DNA from: Maniola hyperantus
Taxonomy: Eukaryota; Arthropoda; Insecta; Lepidoptera; Nymphalidae
Length of the DNA: 64,000 nucleotides
NCBI RefSeq assembly: GCF_902806685.2
Contig: NC_048552.1
Coordinates: 12,427,662-12,491,661 of the forward strand
Reading direction: 5' to 3'
A model generated the notes under the pieces. It made no database searches, had not been told where the DNA came from, and saw nothing but the letters and a program-made list of their open reading frames with translations. Made by a program: the position numbers and the translations under genes. Numbering within the stretch: the stretch's first letter is position 1; each line of letters begins with the position of its first letter. Below, piece after piece: positions 1 to 11,394 of this stretch.

Positions 1-816
1 CGAGGTCTCATTCGATTTTTGTTTTTCTCGATTGTAAATTTTACATTTTTGACTCTAATATTTTTATATATTTATTAATCGATTGTAATATCACTACATA
101 ATCATTTCGCTTCGGGAAAACAACCATCAAAATTTCAGCGTGTACCTAAACTATTAAAATCTAAAGCGCTCGAGTATTTGTTTGTGAATAAATATTTTTT
201 TACATTTTTGAAAACCTGTACGCGCTCTCCCTACCAGTAAAAGGGGTTACATCATATAACCTTTTTTTCTTTTTAGCACCTTATCTTCACAATCCAATAG
301 GTCTTCACGACTCTCGAGTAAATCCCTATTTAGCATCTTGGTCTCCAATACTATAGTTACTGTTAAATTCCTATTTACTATTCAGTGGTCGTAACTCGTA
401 CCTAATCAAAATCGAATAAAACGCTTTAGAAATCTAATAAAACCCTACTCCCGAATTTCTACTACAAAAATATCTGGAACCAGCGAACCAAAAACACAAT
501 ATCGCCGTGAGCTAAATTTAAATATGGGTAGGTACTAGGTACCTATACTTAACCTTTCGATAACCTTGTTTTCTATTATTTAGGCAGCGATATAAATGTT
601 CTAATAGATGGGGCGCAATCCAGGCGCATCATAACAATTTTTATAACAATATGTTCCAACGGACATCGGTGTGTGCACTGTGCACTCCTTTTGATAGTAT
701 AATCAGTTTTAGACGCTCGTTTGTAAAAATTAAACTTGCGTATATAATTATCCACATCATAGCTATAAGTTATAACTGTTCTGATGATCGTAGATATGAA
801 CTGCGTTTAGAAATCA
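1..816. other. AT-rich intergenic DNA, nothing recognised
   Basis: I see no coding exon, splice-bounded reading frame or terminal repeat here. The only open frame of any length (651-833) is a 60-codon run with no recognisable motif and is probably chance. Confidence 0.5.
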
Positions 817-985
817 GCCCCCCAATTGCGTAAGAATAACCATTTCATGGCTATCGCAATCGTCAAGAAATTCTGCCCTTTGATTGGTTGATTCGCTGTT
901 TACATTTTTTCACAGCCAATCAAAGGGCAGAATTCTTGACGATTGCGATAGCCATGAAATGGTTATTCTTACACAATTGGGGGGC
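817..985. mobile_element. Fold-back MITE, copy 1
   Basis: Nearly the whole 169 bp is an inverted repeat. The left arm starts GCCCCCCAATTG and runs through AACCATTTCATGGC, and the right arm returns it and ends CAATTGGGGGGC, with only about 30 bp of loop around 890-915. No reading frame. A second copy with the same ends and loop lies at 21549-21717, which shows this is a dispersed element. Non-autonomous; superfamily not assigned because no clean target duplication is visible. Confidence 0.8.
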
Positions 986-1411
986 AGATTAGGCTAAGCG
1001 TATGCTCATACGCAGCTGGCGTAGAACAGCACAGTACAGATTTTGCGAGGCAGGCAGACCTTGAGCGAATGCTGCGACGCGACACAGTTGAGTTCCACAG
1101 AGGAGAAACCTGAGAGGCAACTCTAGAGCTAGTGCGCACGGTGTGGTGTGTTGCAGTGCGTTTTAAAATGCGTATATTCGAATTTAAATCTATCAAAATC
1201 CGGTGTGGAATCAATTCCGCAGTGCGCGTGCTTCTATGTAGTTCTATAGTTCACAGATTTTGCGGGAAAAAAACATACGGAAATTGACCGTGGTGCGCGC
1301 TGTCTTATTATACCAACTTCGGCAGTTTGACTGGAACAGGAGTTAATGCAGGCTTGGTTTGGAACGGACGTGCGTTGATTATTATATAAAAATAATATTT
1401 ACAGATTTATT
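986..1411. other. Intergenic DNA, nothing recognised
   Basis: Mixed-composition DNA between two repeats. The minus-strand open frame at 969-1214 overlaps the MITE end and has no family features, so I do not call it a gene. Confidence 0.4.
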
Positions 1412-1855
1412 TTTAGGGTTCCATACCTCAAAGGAAAAACGGAACCCTTGTTGGATCACTTTGTTGTCCGTCTGTCTGTCGGTCTGTCAAGAAACCTACA
1501 GGGTACTTCCCGTTGACCTAGAATCATGAAATTTGGCAGGTAGGTAGGTCTTATAGCTGACATTCGGGGAAAAATCTGAAAACCGTGAATTTGTGGTTAC
1601 ATCACACCAAATAAATTAAATTGTGGTCATGACTTAATAATTAGTATTTTCAATTTTCGAAGTAAGATAACTATATCAAGTGGGGTGGTCAACTATCAAC
1701 TATGAAAGGTCTTCACTTGTGCATTCTAAAACAGATTTTAATTAATTTTTATGTATCATAGTTTTTGAATTATGCTGCAAAATGTCGAAAAAATACGACT
1801 GTAGTATGGAACCCTCATTGCGCGAGCCTGACTCGCACTTGGCCGGTTTTTTTAA
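1412..1855 (-). mobile_element. GGTTCCG-type short element, near full length
   Basis: Starts TTTTTAGGGTTCC with the purine-rich AAAGGAAAAACGGAACCC, carries the TCTGTCTGTC run, and ends ACTTGGCCGGTTTTTTT. No coding frame. One of about 19 copies or fragments of this family in the window. Confidence 0.75.
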
Positions 1856-2214
1856 AATTATCCCCTCTGTGGCTCTTCCATTCCACGTGACATTGGCGAA
1901 GTGCGTTGTGCTGGTGTGGCACTAATAAAAGCCATAGAGCAAAATAAGAAGAAGAAGAACAAACTCAGCTTAGAACTCCGTGACTAAAAATATACTCAAT
2001 AATCCTCCTTTGATACTCCTTGGTCAATAAACTAAACGTGTTGATATTATTAAACTCCACAAACCGTCCCGATAACGGATAAACAAGTTATAATCACGGA
2101 TTGAAAAACGAAGCACACAATCGGTATCGGATCAGGAACGAAATTGAATCGCTTTGAAGTAGGTAGTTACCTATATAGGGTTGCCATCGGTAAGATCTAA
2201 CAAGTCCAATCAAA

Positions 2215-2250
2215 TCCATCAGCCTGTTTGTGTCCACTGCTAGGACATAG
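2215..2250 (-). mobile_element. LINE 3'-end scrap
   Basis: The reverse complement reads through the GTCCAnCAGTGGACnCAAACAGGCTGAT block seen in better copies at 7325-7495 and 49055-49245. Only the last ~35 bp survive. Confidence 0.4.
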
Positions 2251-2251
2251 G

Positions 2252-2655
2252 CCTTTCAGACTCGCGCACCAAGGATTCCGTACTACAGTCGTATTTTTTC
2301 GACATTTCGCACGATAAATCAAAAACTTGTATGCATAAAAATAAATAAAAATCTGTGTTAGAATATATACAGCTAAAGCCCTTTGATATTATGATATCCC
2401 ACTTGATATAGGGTATCTTACTTTGAAAATTGAAAATACCTATTTTTAGCTCATGACCACAATTTAATTTTTGTGTGATGTAACTATAAATTCACGGTTT
2501 TCAGATTTTTCCCATATAAGACCTACTTATATTATATCTGCCGAATTTCATGATTCTAGACATCGGGAAGTACCCTGTAGGTTTCTTGACAGACCGACAG
2601 ACAGACAGACAGACAACAAAGTACACCTATACGGGTTCCGTTTTTCCTTTTGATC
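2252..2655 (+). mobile_element. GGTTCCG-type short element, 5' trimmed
   Basis: Begins inside the family at CAGACTCGCGCACC, passes through the TATTTTTTCGACATTT block, the (ACAG)n run near 2593-2610, and ends GTTCCGTTTTTCCTTTTG. The outer ends are lost. Confidence 0.65.
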
Positions 2656-2662
2656 CGTAACT

Positions 2663-2850
2663 AGGGCGATTGCCTGAAACCTGCATCAATCATTATTACA
2701 ATCTCAATTGTTCTGATTGGCTGAATTTGTGCGATTCTTGTTGCAACAATGCATTGTAGCCAATAGTGAGCGAACGTTAACCAATCAGAGATGATTGCGA
2801 TCGTGACATTGTAGCTGTCATTCTCCCGCAATCGCGCAGCAGCTTCCATC
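2663..2850 (-). mobile_element. MITE of the GATTGC/CAATTG family
   Basis: About 190 bp with a central CTTGTTGCAACAATGCATTG and flanking CCAATCAGA/TCTGATTGG motifs. Relatives in the same and opposite orientation are at 6622-6803 and 54915-55405. Abuts the long snapback repeat at 2863. Confidence 0.65.
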
Positions 2851-2862
2851 TTAGACTATATC

Positions 2863-3440
2863 ATCATAAATACTATCTGTCCCGGCTTACTCACGTGTGT
2901 AGTCGACGTTAGCCCGACTAGTTTCGAACCCATCCGGGCTCCTTTTTCAAGAGAGTCCGTCCGCGCACGCGCCGCGGTTTTGACTGCGGGACGCACGTGC
3001 CGCTGCCCGTAGAGCCCGTTGTGAGGGTGGCTGGGGTGGGGGGGGAGACAGCTGCCGATCGTCTCCCGACAGTTCCTGCTGTTCTTCATCACTGGAACCG
3101 TCACCGAAATCCAGGCACGCGGAGCTAATGGTGTCCCGTCCCACGACTGATGCCCTTGTCTTAGCGTCAAAAAGCGGTTTCCGCGTGCCTGGATTTCGGT
3201 GACGGTTCCAGTGATGAAGAACAGCAGGAACTGTCGGGAGACGATCGGCAGCTGTCTCCCCCCCCACCCCAGCCACCCTCACAACGGGCTCTACGGGCAG
3301 CGGCACGTGCGTCCCGCAGTCAAAACCGCGGCGCGTGCGCGGACGGACTCCCTTGAAAAAGGACCCCGGATGGGTTCGACACTAGTCGGGCTAACGTCGA
3401 CTACACACGTGAGTAAGCCGGGACAGATAGTATTTATAAT
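2863..3440. repeat. Long snapback: 260-bp arms, 58-bp loop
   Basis: Positions 2863-3121 are repeated in reverse complement at 3180-3440 with few mismatches, leaving a loop of 3122-3179. Both arms are GC-rich, unlike the flanks, and both contain the same 100-codon open frame read inwards (minus 3170-2856 and plus 3199-3492). I recognise no protein family, so I treat the frame as a by-product of the repeat. It is probably a fold-back transposon or a head-to-head duplication of one end. Confidence 0.75.
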
Positions 3441-3937
3441 GGAAATCACTCACGGTAGTTTAAACACTATATCATCACTTACCACCGGTTAGATTGCAGT
3501 CAAAATCTAACTTGTACAAATCTGAATAAATAAAAAAATCCGGCCCGGTTCTACGGGTGGTAGGTACGTCCAAAACGGATGGATGACAACCCTATACCTA
3601 GGTACACATACATTGTTTCAATTTCCTTTCTTTGTTGCACTCGTGAAATCGAACCGAGCCAGTGCGGATAGCTTTAACCAGGTTTTAATTTTAGCACGAT
3701 TTTAGGGTTCGCCACTTTGTACAGGATGCTTCCATGAAAGGCCGCAAATATTGATAAAAGCTCTTCTAAAAACGTATTTCACGCCTAAATCTGTGAATAC
3801 ATCTTTTTTCCATTTTCATTCTATAAAATTTACATATTTTTTTTCAAAATTAATTGACAAATCTGTCATATGAAATACGTTTTCTTTTTCTGAGCCATTC
3901 TTTATTATTTTACAACAAAAAAAAGGTTTTATACGCG

Positions 3938-4023
3938 TCGCCTACGTACCCAAAGGGTGCCAACGGGATTGTACTACGGAACCCTCAGTGCGCGAGTCTG
4001 ATTCGCACTTGGCCGGTTTTTGT
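3938..4023 (-). mobile_element. GGTTCCG-type fragment
   Basis: Only the terminal ~85 bp: GGAACCCTCAGTGCGCGAG through TTGGCCGGTTTTTG. Confidence 0.45.
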
Positions 4024-4151
4024 TACTAAGGTCACCAAGGTACACATTGCCGGGCGCCCCCTGTGCCCTTGGTGGGTGACATCATAATATTTTGTTTTGG
4101 TAACAAAATGAAACGGCTATATTATACTACCTACTATTCCTCCTTTGTTTA

Positions 4152-4245
4152 CATCATGGAAGTCACCCTCCTGGCGCAGTGGTAAGTATTGTACTGTTGT
4201 CTTATAAATGGGAAGTACTGGGTTTGTTTCCCGGGAAGTGTAATT
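4152..4245 (+). mobile_element. tRNA-like SINE head fragment
   Basis: CTCCTGGCGCAGTGGTAAG resembles a tRNA A box and matches the head of the minus-strand SINE at 19030-19366. The body is missing. Confidence 0.4.
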
Positions 4246-4624
4246 TAGGATTTTATATATATATCCGTGGTCGCTAACTATGACATAAGAATACTCAGAG
4301 TAGGCGCAGAGTCACTCAGCGGGCGATGGAGGCTTGGAGGTCGCCACTTTAGCACCTTGGAACTTCCTGAAAAGTAGGCCTTTTGTAATTTACGCCCTTG
4401 TTCGTAGGATGCAACGGCATATTGTAGTGCCGTCCTTTTCCGCATAGAACATTGTGAGGAGGATGGCAATTATAGTGTGCTACCAAATTAACATTAATCA
4501 ATGGTTCAATTCACGTTAATTATGGTGAAGCGGTGATGTCACGCAAGGTGAGAGCCACGCGCCGCCTTTACAAAAGTGGCCTAACCCATAAAGATTAAAG
4601 ACCAATATGCATTTTATTTATTCT

Positions 4625-5065
4625 ATCTATATATATAAAATTCAAATTCCTGACTGACTGACTGACTGACATATATATAGCACAGCCTAAGCCGCTGGTC
4701 CTAAAGACATGAAATTTGGAGGGTCTATTCTTTGTAAAGAGTAGGTATCCACTAAGAAAGGATTTTTCGAAATTCCACCCCTAAGTGAGTTAAATGGGGG
4801 ATGGAAATTTGTATGAAAGTCCGTCATTTTTCAAGTTATTTGCATGAAAATTGGTATTTGGGTTTTCAGTTACAAATGAAGAAATACGTGTTTCAGGATT
4901 TTTGGAAAATTCGCACATAAGAGTGGTAAAATAGGGGATGAAAGTTTGTATGGGACAGACTTGAAATTTGGAAAGTAGGTTTTTTCTTGAGGTGTCAGCT
5001 AAGAAAAAAAAATGCCATTTGTTTCCTGTAGGCCACGCGGGCGAAGCCGCGAGCAGAAGCTAGTT
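4625..5065 (-). mobile_element. CCCGCGACTTCG-family element, long divergent copy
   Basis: Contains (GACT)n near 4650, a GAAATTTGGAGGGTC block, and ends GCGGGCGAAGCCGCGAGCAG followed by AAGCTAGTT. Longer than the other copies and no open frame. Confidence 0.55.
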
Positions 5066-5139
5066 AATAATAATTGGGGTTAACCACCGATAACCAGAAA
5101 TTTTCTACTTAGTGGAGTTAACAAGCACTTATTGATTAA

Positions 5140-5405
5140 AAAACCAGCCAAGTGCAAGTCGGACTCGCACACGAAGGGTTCCGTAGTATAGTACGAGATA
5201 TTTTAACGAGATTTTTTAAGATAATGACAACAGCGCCATCTATACTTATGTGATTTGATAAATTTATTTTAAAATTTACTGTAGGTTTTCGTGACAGACA
5301 CGACAGACAGACGGACAGACGTACAGACGGATAGACAGACAGACAGACAACGAAGTGGTCCTATAAGGGTACATTTTTCCTTTTGATGGACGAAACCCTA
5401 AAAAC
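5140..5405 (+). mobile_element. GGTTCCG-type element, internally deleted
   Basis: Starts AAAAAACCAGCCAAGTGCAAG and ends GAAACCCTAAAAACA, with a dense ACAGACAGAC run at 5295-5348. Much of the middle is missing compared with 18302-18755. Confidence 0.6.
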
Positions 5406-5495
5406 AGTAGGTAATTAGAATAAATAACCCTAAAATATGTTAATGTAATGTGGTAATGTACCTACCTATGTTGTTGTAAACCGGTTATTATTATT

Positions 5496-5942
5496 TTAGG
5501 GTTCCGTACCTCAAAAGAAAAAACGGGAACCTTATCCCGTACCTTCCTTATACCTTATTAGGATCACTTTGTTGTCTGTCTGTCTGTCTGTCGGTCTTTC
5601 AAGAAACCTACAGGGTACTTCCCGTTGACCTAGAATCATGAGATTTGGCAGGTAGGTAGGTTTTATAGCAGACATTAGGGGGAAAATCTGAAAACCGTGA
5701 ATTTGTGGTTACATCACACAAAAAAATTTAATTGTGTTCATTAACAAATATTGCTATTTTCGACTTTGAAAGTAAGATTGCCAAGTGGGGTTTCTTTACC
5801 TGTATATTATATTCTAAAACAGATTTCTATTTATTATTACGCTAAATAATTTTTGATTTATCGTACAAAATGTCGAAAAAATACGACTATAGTACGGAAC
5901 TCTCGGTGCGCGGGTCTAACTCGCACTTGGCCGGTTTTTTTA
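5496..5942 (-). mobile_element. GGTTCCG-type short element, near full length
   Basis: Starts TTTTAGGGTTCCGTACCTC and ends ACTTGGCCGGTTTTTTT. Same order of blocks as 1412-1855. Confidence 0.75.
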
Positions 5943-6042
5943 TTAGGTACCAACAGCACCATGTGACCGATTTGCAATTATCCGCCCATAACGGTGATGT
6001 ATAAAGAACTATTATTAAACTCCGACACACACTTATTGTATA

Positions 6043-6345
6043 CTAGCGACCCGCCCCGGCTTCGCATGGGTGCAACGTAGAACTTGATGTCATTGAGGTG
6101 TCATTGCCTCGGAAACTCTCAAATGAGAGCATTTTTCCGACCTAATTCACATTATTTCAATTTCTCTAGGGATCTCTAATTTTTTGAAAACTAAACTAAA
6201 GCTATAAACCTTCCTCTTGAATCACTCTATCTATTGGTGAAAACCGCATTAAAATCCGTTGCGTAGTTTAAAAGATCTACGCGTTCATACATTACATACA
6301 TATTACATACCTACATACAGACGCGGGAAATGTTATAGAGAAGAG
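6043..6345 (+). mobile_element. Element with GACCCGCCCCGGCTTCGCA head
   Basis: Begins CTAGCGACCCGCCCCGGCTT, a head common in lepidopteran non-autonomous retroelements, and ends in an ACATACATATTACATACC tail. No open frame. Confidence 0.5.
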
Positions 6346-6402
6346 ACTTACACAGACTATTACCTACTTATAGGTAGGTAAGTACTGTTGATATAGTACC
6401 TA

Positions 6403-6583
6403 CGCGACAGGTGTAGACTCTGGAGATGGCAACCGGGGTATGAGACGGGGGGCCGCCTCCCACACCCGCATAATATGTGTTCGCACGTCATCCGCGCTAT
6501 CCCGCACCCGGTTAGCGCGGCGGCTGTGGGGGTGTGCCGTGTGCGGGGCGTCCTCACCTCGATTAAAATCTCGACCTGTCGCG
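6403..6583. mobile_element. MITE with CGCGACAGGT termini
   Basis: Left end CGCGACAGGTGTAGACTC and right end ATCTCGACCTGTCGCG are inverted repeats. A shorter copy with better-kept termini is at 22085-22209 and a fragment at 54379-54449. Confidence 0.6.
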
Positions 6584-6621
6584 TATAACAGCTATAGGCA
6601 TAGTAGAATCGAGCAGCTGCT

Positions 6622-6803
6622 CCTCGATTGCGGTAGAATGACAGCTACAATGTCACGATTGCAATCACTTCTGATTGGTTGACGCGCGCTCACCGCATGC
6701 TCACTATTGGCTGCAATGCATTGTTGCAACAAGAATCGCACAAATTAAGCCAATCAAAACAATTGAGATTGTAATAATGATTGATGCAGGTTTTACGAAA
6801 TCG
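6622..6803 (+). mobile_element. MITE of the GATTGC/CAATTG family
   Basis: Reads GATTGCGGTAGAATGACAGC to ATTGATGCAGGTTTTACG, the same body as 2663-2850 in reverse. Confidence 0.65.
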
Positions 6804-6815
6804 ACCTACAGTAGG

Positions 6816-6980
6816 TACAGTGCGACAAGGCTACCTTGGCGCGTGGCGAAAATCGGAACTAACGTTGCTGTCAAGTGTTTCCTTTGTTCTTGTTTGAATA
6901 CTCTTAAGCCTTTGTTCTCCAACAGCGCCGCCTGTAAATGTCATTCAAGTGCCAAGACAGCCTTATCGACTGTACTGTTA
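6816..6980 (+). mobile_element. MITE with ACAGTGCGACAAGG end
   Basis: About 165 bp from ACAGTGCGACAAGGCTACC to AAGACAGCCTTATCGACTGT. A second copy, split by a later insertion, is at 62278-62670. Confidence 0.5.
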
Positions 6981-7182
6981 TTAAACTTCTATACAACAAC
7001 GTTGTTGTTTAACTTGCTACAAATTGGGTGGAAGAGGTCAAACGGTGTATTTCCGTCCCGTTCTTACAAGACGTCCATCGTCCACCGGCCCAGCATTACA
7101 AACATAGTTAAGACAACTCCACACTGCATGTTTTAATGCGTTTTATCGACAAAATCTTAGATACAGCTTCTTTTAGATTGAA

Positions 7183-7245
7183 GCTGTGATAGCCTAGGCC
7201 CTAGTGATTAGTTAGGATGTCTAGCTCCTAATCGGAGGTCGGCAA
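7183..7245 (+). mobile_element. SINE head scrap
   Basis: GCTGTGATAGCC...CTAATCGGAGGTCGG matches the tRNA-like head of the SINE at 51091-51408, degenerate. Confidence 0.35.
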
Positions 7246-7324
7246 ACTTAAAACTAACAGCGGACGTGGATTTTACGACTTTTGGAATTGGAAGACCCTC
7301 TCTTTATTAGTTCCTTAGAAATAA

Positions 7325-7495
7325 TTTGCGGAGTGTGGGATGACCTCCAACCCGCTGGACTGACGACTTTAAGTAGCGGGAAGTGGGTGGATGAGGAAGT
7401 GGGTCGATGAGGAAGGCAAAGGATTGTGTGTGGTTGTGCGCTCTTGGGAAGGCCTATGTCCAGCAGTGGACGCAAACAGGCTGATTGATTGATTG
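7325..7495 (+). mobile_element. LINE 3' end (reverse transcriptase C-terminus), decayed
   Basis: Nucleotides match the GRPPTRWTDDLKK...YVQQWTQTG coding tail preserved at 49055-49245, but with frameshifts and an internal duplication. Followed by the (TGAT)n-type tail GGCTGATTGATTGATTGA. Confidence 0.6.
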
Positions 7496-7534
7496 AAGAA
7501 ATAATTTATTTTTGACGTAGTCATCATAACCATC

Positions 7535-8199
7535 CCAATGAGAAAGTTTCAGGGCAACGTACGATAAAATTTTCATAGATGGCGCTGAAAACTATACCAC
7601 CACTAAAGACGAAAAATAATACCTATATCTATAATGATCTATGCTTTTGTGGTGGTTGCCACAGATGAAACTAGATGGCGCTGTTCAATCGATTACATTT
7701 CATGACGTAGTCCCGAACAAATGTACCGCCGACAGTACTCGCACTAACAGAGTTTTCTGACATCTGGACTATATAATATAGAAGTTTCAAGATGTAACTG
7801 TTGGCCCAGCTGGCGCTACCGAGCACAACCAACCACTCGGTGGGAGATCTCCCTTTGGTACGGTCGAGCCTACACACCGCTCCCGTACACTTTAGTTCGT
7901 GTCAATACTTACGTTTCTTCCCCGATGTAAAATTAATTAATTACTTCTATTATAGTTCACAGATTTTGTGGGGAAGAAACATAAGGAAAACTGCAGTGCA
8001 CGCTAGCTCTTACTTCTTCATCTATGTCATTGATTGACACGACCTAAACATAAAAGCATAGATCATTTATAGATATAGGTACGTTAGTACTAATATTATT
8101 CTGTGATATAGGTATTATTTTTCGTCTTTAGTGGTGGTATTGTATGCAGCGCCATCTATGAAAATTTTATCGAACGTTGGCCTGAAACTTCCTCATTCG
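7535..8199. mobile_element. 665-bp element bounded by ~110-bp inverted repeats
   Basis: The left arm (AATGAGAAAGTTTCAGGGCA, TTTTCATAGATGGCGCTG, ACCACCACTAAAGACG) returns in reverse complement up to 8199. The interior 7670-8035 has no recognisable coding capacity. Confidence 0.6.
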
Positions 8200-9426
8200 G
8201 CTTGAATGTCTTTCGCCGTTAGCACGTTAGTCTCTGCTTGCGGCGCGGTGGCGTGGCGCCAAGAAGATTCCTTGGCGCCGCGTGACTTGCAGAGGCCATT
8301 CACGGAAGGGTTCCAAACTAGTCGGGCATACTTACTCCGACAAACATGTGAATTCAGCCGACAGACATTTATATTTATGAATTTATAATCTTTTAAGTGT
8401 GACACATATTTAAGATATTTTTAAGATTATAGGTAATTATTATTATGAGTTAAGACTGCCACTTTCAATCTATTGATTTTACGTCTACAATTTTTTAATA
8501 ATTACCTATATTTATAGAATTTTAGAATTCACATATTTACAATAATACGTCTGTCTACTTACCTATAGGAATTTCAGGAAAAAATGTCAATGTGAACGCC
8601 GCCGCACGCAAAAATTATAAGTTCGACTTCGAATTTCGATACCAAAATAACAAACGGGCTAGTTTCAAGTCGGTGACTGCCCTAAAAGGACGTGTAACGT
8701 GTTTGCCTTGTGTTTGCCTTATTATCTTGAAAAACTATACTTATAAATATTATATTTATCTGTTAAGTGAAGTGCTAGAAATATAAATAGAATAAAGTAA
8801 ATACCATCTAGATATTATTAAGTACGATTATTGTGGTTTATGGTGTAATAATATTATACAGTCAGTGGTTTAGCAAGTGTTTGGAAGTTTGCAGTGCTTT
8901 TGAGTGGCGTAGGTACGTAACAATTTGCAATATTCTTGAGTTATTCTATAGTAAAGCTCGCCTTTACGTACCTATAAAACTTAGGTACATACCTACCTAC
9001 TCTTCAAAAGTTAACCAACGCACGGTAAATACTATGGTAGGTTTTTTTTTTTTTTTGTTTTTTTTTTGCTGTAGGTATGTAATATACTTCTGACCGCCCC
9101 CATGTTCCCATAGTCCATAGGTAACCTACTGCTACTGCACCATGTATAGGTGTATATTAACCATGTTTAGAAGCATGCTTATTGCTCGTGTCCGGTATCT
9201 CTGTGTCTAAATCAAACTAAAAAAGTAAGGCTCAAAAGGGCTAGAATCCAGAGCCGTAAAACCAGTTTAAAAAAAACTGAAAAACCGTTAACTGCAAAGT
9301 GCAAAACAAAAAATTGTTCCGAGGTAGGTAGGTACCGAGCTACGTAGCATTCTTTTAATACTAACTAGATTAGAAATTAATGTATTTCAAAATGCCCACG
9401 TTTTCTGGCGATAACTCAAAAACTAT
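8200..9426. other. AT-rich intergenic DNA with TAGGTAGGTA motifs
   Basis: No exon or element I can name. Short open frames (8592-8786, 8833-9093) lack motifs. A poly-T run lies near 9043-9068. Confidence 0.4.
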
Positions 9427-9670
9427 TTTTAGGGTTCCGTCCAACGGCCGCGGCACCCTATTAATAGTTTTATATCGTAAATAGGTAAATAGTTGAAACT
9501 TCCACAGAATGTGTAGGTATTTCTATTGCTGCTATAAGTTACAATAGGTACAACAAATAATAGAAATTTCAAAGTGGCCGCCATAGAAATTAAAAATAAA
9601 TATTAGTGTTATTTCTAATTGCTCGATTGCACGGAACCCTTCGTGTGCGAGTCCGACTCGTACTTGACAT
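9427..9670 (-). mobile_element. GGTTCCG-type element, divergent
   Basis: Starts TTTTTAGGGTTCCGTCC and ends CGAGTCCGACTCGTACTTGA. The interior differs from the main family. Confidence 0.5.
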
Positions 9671-9836
9671 TGCACAGCTGCAGGAAAGGTGTTAACTGTT
9701 AAGTTATAACAATTATTCTAACTTCTACCTTATCGCCTTCTCCTACCTATCTATCTACTATTGCAGTTTGTTTATGTTATCAATAAACCCGATGGGGTCG
9801 GACCACGTCGGACAATACCCATAATTATTATAATGT

Positions 9837-9886
9837 ACACTACCTACCTACCTACCTACCTACCTACCTACCTACCTACCTACAAC
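9837..9886. repeat. (ACCT)n microsatellite
   Basis: About 12 uninterrupted ACCT units. The same tetranucleotide recurs in short runs throughout 8.4-11.4 kb. Confidence 0.9.
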
Positions 9887-9923
9887 TTAATTTACCGTAT
9901 CGCGCTCGTGACCACGGTATTGT

Positions 9924-10236
9924 CAGTGGCGGATTTGCCCTAAGGCCCAGTAGGCCCGGGCCTAGGGCGGCTAGATATTAGAGGCGGCCAATCATGACAA
10001 AAATCACTTTTTTTTAACAACAAAAAAAATTGCGCCTGCTCCGCTTGCGCTCCTATTTATCATTGGATTGTATTTTACTGACAAATCAAAAGAAACATTT
10101 TTAATCCCCCCCCCCCCCTCCCCCCTCCCCAATCAACTCATAGCTATGACTATGATTAATGGGTGTTGAGAAAGGAGCGGCTGGTACTTACGAAATCCTG
10201 GGGCCTAGGGCGGCCAAGACTGCAAATCCGCCACTG
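9924..10236. mobile_element. hAT-type MITE with 8-bp target duplication
   Basis: Termini CAGTGGCGGATTTGC and GCAAATCCGCCACTG are perfect 15-bp inverted repeats. The element is flanked by GGTATTGT on both sides (9916-9923 and 10237-10244), an 8-bp duplication as expected for hAT transposition. Contains a poly-C tract at 10106-10130 and no transposase frame. The intact duplication suggests a fairly recent insertion. Confidence 0.9.
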
Positions 10237-10244
10237 GGTATTGT

Positions 10245-11394
10245 AATATTATTATTATTAGGTAGGATGCGGCAGTATTGAAGGCCTTCGAAATTCGAAT
10301 ACTTCAGGGTAGGTACCTACCTTCTGAACAGGAAAACGTTCCGTCGACAATAAATGACTTACAATACAACCTCTAACCCCTCGGAAATATCTTAGAACCT
10401 GGCTTAATGACGTCATGCAACGTGCTTGCGTTGGCAACGGTACTGGTAGTGTTTATATACCTACCTACTCTTTGGGTACTGGATAAGCGAAAATGGGCGA
10501 GCTGCGGGGAAGCGCATTCCAGCGAGGTACGCAGATATTACCGACGGGTTGTAGGTAGGTACTCCTCTCAATTGAATAGAATTTCCTAAGTAGGTACCTA
10601 CTTACCTTGTTAAGTAAATACCTAGGTATTTTAAAATCATTACGAGGTTTCTAGACTTTTTATAGAAAAAACTAATTAATGTTCATTGAATTAGGTAACC
10701 TACGTTTTTCCTTGTTAAAAAAAACCGGCAAAGTGAGTCAGATTCGCGCGCCAAGGGTCCTTGGCTGGCAGTTTGGTTGGTGTGGGGGCGACATGGCCCG
10801 ACCTCGACATTGTGGCGCCGAAATTGACGCATGCTCTGTTGACTGAGTAAAAGCCTAGGTAGGCCTAATACCTACTACGAATATATTCTAATTATCCTTT
10901 GTACCTAGGTACTTACCTATTATTTTATTTGGAAAACCAACAGCTTAGGTAGGTACCTAAATTGATTTTAATAATGTTAAAATTAGGTAGGTACTTAACT
11001 AGGAGCTAATAATAGAGATTATAATCAAATAATTTCAGGTTAAGGTAATAGTTAACTAGGAGCTAATAATATGTACCTATAGTCACGGTAATAGGTATTA
11101 TGTATATAATATTTAAAAAATATAAGTATATAAAAAAAAAATTATTACCGTGGTATAGTAGTAGGTAGGTAGGGTAGGTATATTATTTGTTGTCATAGCG
11201 GCAATAGAATTACACACTCTACCTATATATTCTACCTATTACGGTTCACGAAATACAGCGGACAGCCCGCTGACAGACACACGTCTAGAGTCTAGACGTC
11301 TGTCTAGAGTACACGGGACAGTGGCTTAGTAATAGGATCCCGTTGGCACCCTTCGGGCACATGAATAGGTATACATCTCCCCCTGTGATTCGGG
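10245..11394. other. AT-rich intergenic DNA
   Basis: Many TAGGTAGGTA/ACCTACC runs. Around 10718-10770 a scrap of the GGTTCCG family (AAAACCGGCAAAGTGAGTC). No gene seen. Confidence 0.4.

Noticed and set aside
2856..3492. Twin ~100-codon frames as a real protein pair
   Set aside because: They are mirror images in the two arms of one inverted repeat, with no recognised motif; kept only as a finding.
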